Assembly: GCA_025267735.1 (NCBI GenBank)
Contig: CM046307.1
Coordinates: forward strand, 868,001-932,000
Reading direction: 5' to 3'
From: Mactra quadrangularis
Taxonomy: Eukaryota; Mollusca; Bivalvia; Venerida; Mactridae
Length of the DNA: 64,000 nucleotides
Each line of letters begins with the position of its first letter. Position 1 is the first letter of the stretch. This document shows, one piece after another, positions 48,791-60,300 of this stretch. The translations under genes and the position numbers were made by a program. The notes beneath the pieces were generated by a model. The model was not told the DNA's origin. It saw only the letters and a list, made by a program, of their open reading frames with translations, and made no database searches.

Positions 48791-49205
48791 AGGGCTCGAA
48801 TTTAACAAAAAAATGGACTTGCAAATTTTTGCGAGTCGATTTAATTTCAACTCGCAAAATAAAAAAAATCCTTCGCATTTTTTCTCAAAACTTTACTAGC
48901 ATACATATTTTCTATTCTTATATGCAATAAAAAATCAACAAAGTAGTATACTTAACAGTAGATAGAACAAGGACGTTATTGCAGGATAGACAAAGAATAT
49001 CGACCTTTTTAGGGTGATTCTTTAATTAAATACTATCGATATATTTGGCCGTTTCAATGCTGATCGGAGCCTCATTAGTTTAGACGGTAATATTTTGCGT
49101 CGATTTTAACTTGCGAAAATTTGCGAGTTAAAATAAAAGTTACTCGCAATTTTCAAAATTCACTAGCATTTTGCGAGTATGCGAGCTTAAATTCGAGCCC
49201 TGAAG
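48791..49205. mobile_element. hAT-like MITE with 8-bp target duplication
   Basis: Inverted ends CAGGGCTCGAATTTAA and its complement (TTAAATTCGAGCCCTG ends at 49202). CCTTATAC occurs on both sides (48783-48790 and 49206-49213), the 8-bp length typical of hAT. The interior is rich in 'ttgcgagt/actcgcaa' motifs. The left-arm counterpart near 24260 ('cgtagtataaggtaaagttt', reverse) is uninterrupted. No transposase frame is present; the 49121-49390 open frame straddles the element end and is chance. Confidence 0.8.
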
Positions 49206-50646
49206 CCTTATACTTGCAAAATGGACAAAAAATTTGGTTACAGCATGGGTATTTTTCAGCGGAACAATTAAAGTTAATTTTACATACAATGATTAAACTA
49301 TGTCATACCGACAGTGTTCATGGTAAACTCTTGCATAGTTTTCATTGCCAAAAGTTTGTTATATGCTTCAAAAGAGAAAATCTTGAATAAGCATAATGTT
49401 TCTGAATGGTCATATGAATAGAAACTAATCTGACTTTTAAATTTCCTATTATGCAAAACATACTGTGATCAATTTAGAACACGTAATGTATTCATAAATA
49501 AATCACAATAACCTAAAGGATAGTTATCTTTTATGTGATGTTAAGTATTGTACGAATAATGATACTCCGAATTATTACATTCAAGTAAAGAAGCCATATT
49601 GCAGAGCAAGCAATGTCGTTTTGCTTACTATTTGTTAAAGTCAGATACCATATTGTCCTCATCCCATTTGAAACAAATAAAAATGTTTTATCAAGCATAA
49701 AATGTTATTATTAATGATATGTACAGCCGACATTTATAAAACACTAATTGAGGTAAAAAAAAGAAAATGTTTCCCAATCGACCTAAAAGTGTACATGTAA
49801 TGAAGAAAGTATGAAATATTTGTAAACAGACATCTTATACATGTAGACCGCCGACATGAAGCGGAGAATATAAGATCGGGTTTGAATCAAATTGGAAATG
49901 TTACCTCTGCAAGTCAGTCACAGTTTGGTATTCAAATGCATGTTCTACCGTTCAATGAATATTACCTTATCAATTGTCATAATATTTGTTATTAATAAAA
50001 CCTTTTGATAATTCAGACTAAAATATGCAGTTTAAAAATGCAGTTGACATTATCATTTTATTTTATCAGCTAGCGTGTTCATTTAAGCTCACAAATAACC
50101 AACAATAATCTAACATTTCAAATATTTATGAAATTGAAAAACACAAGGCATATATTGATTACAACATAAATATATTTAATCAGCGGAATTCATTAGTTAT
50201 TTTACGTATAATTTGTACAATCTACGTTAAACGTTTCATTGATTCCATTGGGAAAATACCAGTAAACATCAAGTAATTACCTTTATCAACTAAACAAAAT
50301 TATAAGTTTACATAAACAGGCATTGTCGCGAATTTGTAACAGCGCCTAAAGAGAAACTCCTAAAATTAAATAACTATAATGTTTCGAAATGTCAAAATAA
50401 AACAAACCCTAAACTGCCTGAAGAATAAATTATAGTGTTAATACTGTCATGAATTCAGAGCAGGTTTATTATTCAAATAGGAAACATTGACCTTGTTGAT
50501 ACAGAGTTATCATTTAAGTGTTGTTTCGTGTCAGTACTGGTACTCGAGATGATTATCCTTTTAAGAAACTAACAAAATAATAAGACTAGTTCGAGAAAAT
50601 ACATCATTACATTTATTTTTTCCTTGAATATATGTTGCAGATAGAA

Positions 50647-51035
50647 ATGTACAAGATACAAGATACAACAAGATTTATATGAAGTCGGTTATAAATACAA
50701 TATAGCAAACATTAGCTAATAAGCTATTTTCCAACAGTTAAATCAACTAACATAAAAAACAACTAAAAAACATAACAAAAATAACAATAATAACAAAAGT
50801 CTGAAAAAATTAAGAAAAGGTAGAAAAAAGCATAAAATACAATTGTATTATTAATAAAGCATATTAAAATCTTAAAAATAAAAATAATTGTAAAATACAT
50901 TATTGAAAGCACAAGAAATCTAGATATATGTATTAACACTTAAAAACAGTGACCATAAGAATAGGGTTCATCTATATAATAAATAAAATTCAACATATTA
51001 GATATATTTTAAAAAATTATAGAAAATATAAATGT
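50647..51035 (-). repeat. Possible LINE 3' fragment in right arm
   Basis: Begins 'acaagatacaagatacaaca', a short tandem like a LINE tail read in reverse, followed by an A-rich stretch with no counterpart in the left arm near 23.4-23.5 kb. The ends are uncertain and no coding sequence remains. Confidence 0.35.
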
Positions 51036-51266
51036 TAAATAATTTATTGATATACCAGGTAGATGGAATTTTTAAAATACACTCTATATCATACCTTAAG
51101 GTGGCAACTGTGACAAAAACAAGAATTAATTTACCCTCCAAATGTACAGTTATCAATCATCAGAACACTGGAACATGTAAAATCTATTAATTTCGATTTT
51201 TTATATTAAATGTGATAACAATTTCAAAAACCGCCAAAAGCTGTTTGTTTGTTTGTTCTTCATTAT

Positions 51267-52669
51267 ACTCCCGCAAACAAAGTTTTCGGGGGTATACTGG
51301 AATCGCCCTGGTGGTTGGCTGGCTGGCTGGCTGCCTGGCTGGTTTGTTGGTTGGCTGGTTGGTCGCGCGGTCTGTCCCAAAAAATAAATACCTTTGTAGT
51401 ATGTTTATTTCTTAACATATTTTAATAGAATTTTGCACACAAGTTCATGTTCTTACATTTGATGAGAGCATGCAGTTTATATTAATTCCAATTCAAAATG
51501 GCTGATTTGTGGCCATCTTGAATTTTGTTTAAATTTGATTTAATAACTGTAAGTATGCTTATTTCTCAACAGATTTTTTTCTTAACCATTTTTGATAGAA
51601 TTTTACACACAAGTTCAAATTCTTACAGTTGATGTGTACATGCACTTTATATCAATTCCAATTCAAAATGGCCGACTGGCTGCCATCTTGAATTTGTTCT
51701 TAAATTTAATTTAATAACTGTAAGTATGCTTTTTTCTCAACAGATTTTTTTCTTAACCATTTTTGATAGAATTTTACACACAAGTTCAAATTCTTACAGT
51801 TGATGTGTTCATGCACCTTATATCAATTCCAATTCAAAATGGCGGACTGGCTGCCATCTTTATTTTTTTATTTAATATTATAACAGTATTGCATGCTTAT
51901 TTCCATATGGATTTTGAGAAAAAATTGCATACAAGGTCTCACTATTACAGTTGATAAGTAAGACTTTTCTTCACAATTTTATATTCAAAATGGCTGACCG
52001 GTGGCCATCTTGAATTTTTATTTAAATTACAGTATAGTATGTTGTTTCTTACTCAATTTTTGCAAAATTGTGCACACATGTCTTTCTAATACATGTATCT
52101 TGTGAAGCAAACATCTTTTTTTCTCAGCCCATTTTAATAAAATTGTGCTGACAAATTCTTACTGACCATTTGATTATCACAGCAACAGTCCCATTCTGGC
52201 AACTGAAAGACAATAGCTACATACGATATTAGATATTATTTCAACTTGACTACTGTGAAAATAAAAAAGTGATAGGTAATTTTAGCTATTGCCATTTTTT
52301 AGTTATTTATCAAAACTTACAAACACATTCTATGTTTTGCTTATCTGGTTACAACATGCTTATGATACGTTTAATTGTGATCACTCTTTGTCTGTTGTTC
52401 CACTTTACATTCATAATGACCAAATGGTGTTCATTTTCATGAAAAAATCATTTGAAATATGACAACTTTTGCTTGTTTGCTTTTTCTTATCCATAGTAAA
52501 TTACACTGTAATTTGCTGTTTATTTCCAATTTGATGATTGCATCCTGTTTTTTTATGGTTTTTATGCTTCTTACAACATTTACCCTTTTGGACTTCAACA
52601 ATGTTGACTTGCTGTCATCTTGAAATGTTGCAGTTGCGGGGATATTTTCGCCACTGGTGGCAGTTCTAG
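51267..52669. mobile_element. 1.4-kb insertion with internal tandem repeats, mollusc-type 'cccgcaaac' element
   Basis: The left end is 'actcccgcaaacaaagtttt' followed by 'cgggggtata', then a TTGG/CTGG microsatellite (about 51310-51365), then four to five imperfect units of about 155-170 bp (landmark 'caattcaaaatggc', at about 51490, 51660, 51830 and 51985), then unique sequence ending 'ggtggcagttctag'. TTAT flanks both ends (51263-51266, 52670-52673). The left arm near 23150 reads through ('gtaattccttacataatgat'), confirming insertion. No transposase or reverse transcriptase. Confidence 0.75.
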
Positions 52670-54180
52670 TTATGTTAGGAATTACCAGACTATTTTATAT
52701 ATTCATCAGTTTAACACAGGCACTGTTATGTCTATTTTTACCTTTCAAAATGTCGACTTTAGTATGAAAACTTTTGGTAAGAGTTGTATTCGTCAAAATT
52801 GATAGAATTGTATATATGGAAATGGTATTAGTAGCTAAAATAAGTTTGATCATGCATAGTGTAAACATCAAATAACGAAATCAAAGTCGTACATAAAATT
52901 ACGTGTATCAGTTTTTATGTGAGTTTTATTTGAACAAGTGTCCTGAAATAGATTAGTGCAGGCACACAAGAAACCACGCATATTCTCACAAAATGTCACG
53001 TTACTTTAATGATCTTCAACATGTCTCCCGAAGAATTCTGCAGACAATGTGTATTTCTGTAATTGCATTTTGTAATACGATGCAACTGTTTTAGTACAAC
53101 TGTCGAAGTTTTATTTTGTTTTTATTCCTTTCTATATTCTACTTATTGAACATGATCAGTCTTATTGCCGTCATTAGCTGAAAGCTTAATGATGTTCAAA
53201 TGTCTTCCTAATTTACAAAATGTTAATGCAGATGACTTTTATGACTTTCGTGAAGTTTTACTTTATTCATTGAAACATACTCTATGTAAATGAATAATGT
53301 CTATGAAGAAACAGATTTTCAGACAATCATATGCAACCATTAGTATGTTCGGTCTGGTTAAGTGTATAGATACGTTAGCTCGTATTTTTATTACGTACTT
53401 AAGTTCATATAATACACACATTTATCAATTTGTCTGGTTCCACTCTTTCTGGCTCCGTATCTATTGCTGTACTGTTTGAATAATGTTATTTCGAAAATAA
53501 AATGTTACGAGAGGAAGAACTGGTTTATGCAGAGCAAGTGGGAGCGTTATGCTCTCTATTATTCGGTAGTCCAAAGCACTACGGCTCTCATCCTATTCGA
53601 ATCTAATTGTATTGTTTAAGTGAGCTAGGGGCATATCATGCTTATGATTTCTACAGCGGACGCGTATTAAAGTTTCAAATTGGTTAATATATTTGATATC
53701 GAAATCGTTCTAACATGCATGTGCCTAATCTTTATAAACAGTTCTTAATTAAAAGTATTGAACAGTTTTAATTTTATAGCACAAGTCCTATTTTATATGA
53801 CTACTTATATTTCTATTATATTTATACACATTAACTTTCATATTTATCGATATTATATACGCCCTTTACCATACTGATGTTGTTAAAAATGTAGTCCCAT
53901 GTCCTTTATAGTAGGTAAACATGCTAAATGTTACCGTGCCTTACATACAATATATCGTAATGTATATCCAGTTTGTCAGCATACATTTACTAGTCTTCTG
54001 TATGTTTTCTTAAAAAGAGCGCACAACGATAGCACTATATTATCTATTCGAAATAAAAATCCTATATCACAATTTACACTTATCATATAAAAAAGGAAAA
54101 TACTACACTTCTGACAAAGCTTGACACTTAATTATTTTAATTCTTTACAATTCGAAAACAGAACCTTGGATAAATTTTGA

Positions 54181-54398
54181 TTGAAATAATACAAATACTT
54201 TATTTTATTCAGATAACAACGTTAATTTTTGAACACTGTTGATGAGGTTCGATTATTGAAAATATTAATGAGTTTCAATATATAAGGTCTTGAAAGTTTA
54301 GCTTTTTTTTAAAAACATAGTTTGAACTAACTAAAAGTTCTTTATCTAACTCCAATGTCTTGCTATACCTTTGCAATATCAGAAAGGTATCTCATTTG
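54181..54398 (-). promoter_or_regulatory. SORD gene B 3' UTR with polyadenylation signal
   Basis: Minus-strand AATAAA at 54209-54204, about 190 nt after the stop codon, in the context 'gaataaaataaagtatttgt', which matches the gene A signal region (21645-21668). Confidence 0.75.
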
Positions 54399-57300
54399 TC
54401 ATTCACAGTTTATCATTACTTTAATTCCTTCACCTCGATCAACCATATCAAATGCCTCTAAACATTGCTCCAGTTTAAACTCATGTGTAATAATCCGCTT
54501 GACATCAACAGTCCCTGTGTGAAAATAATGATAATAATAAATGAATAATAAATAATAACATTTTCACATTTAATCTTCATTTACTAAATGAAAGAACTAA
54601 TCAATGTGTTGGGGAGAGTGATAAGAGTCGTAAGGAAAAGTAAAGTGATGTGCTTGGCAATAACCGATGCATATAATTTAATTTAATTATATTTAGCCAC
54701 TGATATCACAGACGGCATCGTGACCATTATCATCACAATCATAGTGGTATTTCAAGTAAAAAGACATTAAACTTATTTCATACATCATTTTACCTTTAGC
54801 GGATGTTTCCTCTGAGGGGCGATAAACGGTCGTTAAGATGCGTCAGTTCGATTTTACCATTGTTCAGCTTGTCTTACTATCAATATGTATTTACGATTTA
54901 CTACACTACCCTCGCAGCTCAGTGAATACATTACATTCACCCGCTGCCTTAAAACTAGTCGATTTATGATATTGACCTTTACTATGAACATTTGAACGAC
55001 CAATGAAAGTTTACCAAATTCCAATTTAGCTGAAAAACTTTATACGCATTTTCATTGGTTGAACGGGTAAACAACGCCTTATATGGTATGATCATACTAG
55101 TGACGAATGCAACCTCGTATGACGCCATATATAGCGTGGCTACACCTTGTATTTAAGTTCAATAAGTTGCTCTATGTTTACAGTTTAAAGATCAGAGATC
55201 CGCGTTCAAAAAGATCAATGTTTACTTTCATTTTTGTTTATTTTCCATTATATAACTAATGCAAAACTGTCCAACATCTTTGCATTTCGACATTTTGAAA
55301 TTACAGACGTGAGAATTTTTTGCATCTATTTTTAAAAACCACGCGACAGTCATGCGATTTAAATGTTTATGTGTCTCTGTCTAAAAATAGAAATATCAGT
55401 TTGCACGTAGTATTTTAGCAGAGGTAGAAAGTGAACGAGTACGAGTAAATCTTTCGAACCGATGCAATGGAGAGTAACAATTCACAAGCATGGTCCCAAT
55501 CACATAACACTTCCCCAAGGCACACTTTTTTGGCGTATTGATACTAATAAAAATACTATAACAGAATGTAATCGTACCTGATTGAAGCAAAGCAAGTGCT
55601 ATAGGATAACAATTAGGGTATGCAATTACCCCTTTCACATCAACTTCTCTTAATACAGCATCGACTAAAGGTATTGTCACATCGTCTGGTCCTAAACCAA
55701 CACACAATACACAGCCACCAGAATCCGTTACCTAGGTAATTCATAACATAGTTTAATAATCGTTTGTGTATGTAAAGTGCTATAAAAGGCAACAGTCCCA
55801 AAAGAATAACGCTAAAAACTAAAGCAATAGGTCTACGAAATTAATGCTAATCGTAATAATGAGATGTGAACTCGTGACCGTTACGGTAAAAAACACAAAT
55901 CAAAGTAGCCGCTGATTAATCCCATTTTTTCAGTCATGTGGAGACAGTGTTTGTTCCTGAAGAATGATAAGCAAGCAAGTACAGGTAGAGTATAGACCGT
56001 GAGACCTAAGGAAATGAACGAGCCGTATGATATTTAAAAAACGCCGTAGTGATTTTTAAAAGACGCGACAGTGTTTAGATAAATTACTAAGAGTATTATA
56101 AGTTGATCAATGAAAAACTAAGGCTAGAATGATTTATTAAGGAAAAGAAGATAGAGCACGCTCATAAACTGTTTCTTGACAACGTGCGCTTTAACATATT
56201 TCAAAGCTATCAATTTTAATTTTATTGAACGTTTCAATTGTGCATTAATAATCGGCAAGAATATTAGCAGACGATGACAGTTTTACTACCTGAGTAGCAA
56301 CATACATAATTGCTAGGCAACGATGTGTAATCTTGTTACTTACATATATTGAAGACTGTACACATGAAGGAGCACCCGTACATTCCAAGGAAATTGTTGG
56401 TCTTCCATTCATACATTGTTCAATTTCAACTGCAAGCTCATGTGCGTCTTTGGTTTTCGGAACTAATGTTACATCTGCTCCCATACTTTTTGCCAAGTTT
56501 AATCGACTTTCATTTAAATCTGTGAATCAGTAACATCACAGTTAGAAACCTCCTATCATATATTTTAGTGTCTTATTTCAACTTTCTATTTATGTAAATA
56601 GCATTTGTAAAGAAAACGTTTCCGCTTGTGAGTAAACCTCAAGATAAACAGACTCACGTCCGTTTTGATAAACTAGGACCAGCATGGGTGATTTAGTTGG
56701 ACAACAAATAATGGTAGCAGTTTACTTAATACTTTTAACTTGATTAAACGCCATTTTTCGATTTATAGCCTTTGTCTTTATTTAAAATATTGAAACAGAT
56801 TTTGACACTGAAATACAATGACATTGAGTTTTTTAACAGCGCGCGCGTTAATTGCGTAATTAATTGCGAACGGCACGCACCTTACTCAAACTCCCTGCAC
56901 GGTTATATCACGTTTCCTGGAATTAATCATACATTTCAAATTTAGAATACAAACACAAACTTGGCTATAAAACTCATCACCGAAAGTTTTAATTGTTGAA
57001 AATGGAAAAGGTAAATACCGCATTTTCGTACGACCATCTTGTGTAATTTGCCATTGTTAACCTCCTAACTGAATGAAATAATATATACATGCATTGTTCA
57101 TTTATATAAAATATTAAAGCAACATACCCATGACACATACTTGGGACGCACCATATGATTTAGCAACCAATAAAGATAGTAATCCTATGGTACCTGAAAA
57201 AGTCATAACGCTACACAACGTACTAGTTCACAGATTTGGTTAAAAATTTTCTATACTTTGATAATACTATTCAGTGTCTGTAATTGTGTCAAAAAACATT

Positions 57301-60300
57301 CTTAATATTTTAAGACAAACTGACCTACAGATTGCAAGAAATATACAAAAAAAGCTACAACAATGCGCTAAAACTGTCGATATCGTAACATACGGGGTAG
57401 ATGTTTTCTACTTGAAACACTATCATTTGTAGTTGTATGTTCATTAGCACTAAAATTGTTATCATCAAAACAATAACTTCCTGCTTGAAACATGTTTCCA
57501 TACTATTTTGATAGTTTCAGAAAAAGTTGATTTTTAAATTGAAATCTGTGAATGAGTACCTTTAACTTAGTAGTATGAAAAACAACACATTTTCAAAAGC
57601 AACTATAAAATACAACTGTAGAACACTTAGTATCAGAATGAAGTATAAAAGTAATATATCGTAATATTAAGAAGTCACATTTGGTTTTCAATTACTCTGA
57701 CATCAAATTTAATCTGCCTTACTTTGAAGAATGGTTTATGATATGAATAGTGTACCATAGTATTCTGACAGAGAACAATACTTCTTTAGATGTAATCATT
57801 ATGTTCACATTATATACTAATCTGACACAGAGACGTTAGACAATATAATAAAAATGTTGATGAGTTTCATTTTAAAAACCTGAACACGAACGTCACATAT
57901 ACTTGTAGCATTGCATGTGAAAAAATACTTTTTTCAAAAATCTTGATCGATTTTTAACTGTTTTCAATTTTTAGACTTTAACATATTTTCAGTGAACTAT
58001 CAAACAGTAAATTACACTAAAACAATTATTGTAACACTTATTTTAGATTTAACTGTACATGACGACCAACATACCTGCTCCACAAATAAGAACTCGACTA
58101 CCAAGTGTAATACCAGCACGTCTTGCTGCATGAATTGTAACAGAAAGTGGTTCTATCAAAGCACCTTCTTCTAAGGACAAGTTGTCTGGTAGCCTTAAAC
58201 AGATACAAAACTTAAGAAACGGTTGGTTTTATATATTCCCAATTACAGAAACATTTAAACGACTTCCATATTTCTCTCTTTAAAAATCTAGTTATAAATA
58301 ATGATGGCAATGAATGACTTTTAGTCATTATTAGTTTCATAGCATGACGTTTGGTTTAATGTTCAAATTCAGTCTCTGTGAACAATACTTGCCTCTTTAG
58401 ATAGTTACAACTTTTGTTTTGAAATCTTGAGTGTTCATATAGTACGTATTTACTTGAATTTTATGGATAAGCCAAATCTAATATAAAATAAATTTCTGAA
58501 GGATTAGTGAAATGATACATAAAAATAAAAGAATGGAAATTTGATGTCAGTAAATCAATGTTTTGTGTCTCTTAACATTGTAATTGGCCTGAAATTAATT
58601 ATTTAACAAACGAAACTTCACAAACATACTGAAGGACAAAAACACAATTCATAATTCTTGGCCATAGATCATGTTTGAAAGTCTTAGATAATATAGATAT
58701 ATAATGTCAGTAAACATAAATAAATGTTTTTAGAGGAACAGGTGGATAATTGGACATCAACAATATTCGCTTTTGTCGCAAATTTTATATTTTTGTATTT
58801 TACCTTGGCAATGCTATTAGTTTTTTAAGATGATTGTGCGTTTTTGCGCAAAATATTAAAATATTGTCGATTCAAGGGAGGGTTGAAATTTGCTTTACCA
58901 AAACAATTTGTAATTGTGTCATTGTTTTTACTTACATGAACCTTAGGGGACGAGTGTAAAGTTGATGCAATCTAGAACCATGTTTAACTCCCTAGTGTCA
59001 ATTATTCTGCCCCTTTCCGCTCCAAGATGGAAATCCTGTTAGGTTCTTGTTTTTGTTATTTGTTTGCGGTGTCCTTTTTATAACAAAATTACAAAGATCT
59101 GCTTTTTGGCTGTATTCATGGTCTGTGGATTTTTACTGTTATTGTTCCTGATATGTTTTCAGAATCTATAATCCGTTTGACTGACCGCCGTTATATAACC
59201 TGTACAATAATTTGCTACGGCGTTAAGCCCAACCAGAAAATTGTTGAAGTATGTTCTATTGTTAATCATGTAATTGTCAGTAAAGAATTGGTTTGTGTAG
59301 GAATGAGCAATCCTGACTCTATCTTGTGTTTACTTGGTGAAGAAAATATATTCTTAACTCTAGCTTTGGGTTACAAGTAAGTGGATTTGAAACTGATTTC
59401 CAACAAGTAACAACCTGTATATTTTATGCAGAACAAACTTGTGGAAATGTGAATGTCTTAATTACAACAAAAAAGGCATAAAACAGCTGAGAGTCATGTA
59501 CTTTGAAATGCATCAAAATCCCCATTTTTATTTACCAATGTAATGGTTTCCAAACAGTTGCAACAGGAACATTTCTTTAGAGACAAATCTAAAGTAACTA
59601 ACAATTTACAAGAAAGACGACTTACTTGTAACAAAGGTTGGCGTCATGTACGTGATATCGTGTAAGACCACCATCTTTAGGCGGTAATCCAGTTAATGTC
59701 ATCTTCGAACAAAGGTTATATCGACCTACTTTACATTTATCACAACTTCCGCATGATGAAACAGGTTCTAACGCCACGCGATCTCCTGTAATCAAAAAAT
59801 GCATCTTATTGTAAGATATTTCCTAATACTATACAGGAACAATTACAAATAAGTGTCGTCCTCTCCCGTACGGTCAAAATATAACCCCAGTACATGGAAA
59901 AATATTTCCGGCTTATGAAATAAAATACTTTTCGGTACATGGAAAAATATACTCTCCCGTACGTAGAAAAATATAAACTTAAACTTCTTCAGTTGATTAA
60001 ACGCCTATTTCTATATTACATATTTTCAGGCGTTGTTCAAAAAGATAAATAATAACAATTATAAATTAGTAAAACCCCTCCACCATAATTACATGATGAA
60101 TATACAATTACACAAAACAAGTTTATTGGACTTTCATCATTTACATTTCATGATTAGACTTAATTTTACATTTGTTTTTATTTATTTGATAAAGAAAGTT
60201 GTTGTCTTGAACAATATAACATGATGCTACTGTTAACCGGACTTGTCCTGAACAGTGTAACATAACGCCACTGTTAACCAGACATTTCCCTAAAGGTGTC

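Larger units (their letters stand above)
43956..54180. repeat. Right arm of the inverted duplication, non-genic part
   Basis: Reads as the reverse complement of the left flank of the centre and of the gene A downstream units. Examples: 44290-44340 against 40150-40190, 44410-44430 (cgcctccgcgaa) against 40067-40080, 45210-45350 against 38430-38600, 46690-46740 against 35640-35700, 53150-53290 against 22570-22720. Insertions specific to this arm are listed separately. No protein-coding gene was recognised. Confidence 0.8.

Noticed and set aside
49121..49390. 89-residue frame
   Set aside because: It crosses the boundary of an inserted MITE, so it cannot be an old gene.
51212..51415. 67-residue frame rich in Gly, Leu and Trp
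   Set aside because: Produced by the TTGG/CTGG microsatellite of the inserted element.
56333..56533. 66-residue plus-strand frame
   Set aside because: Antisense shadow of SORD gene B exon 7; the same shadow occurs opposite gene A exon 7 (19648-19848).
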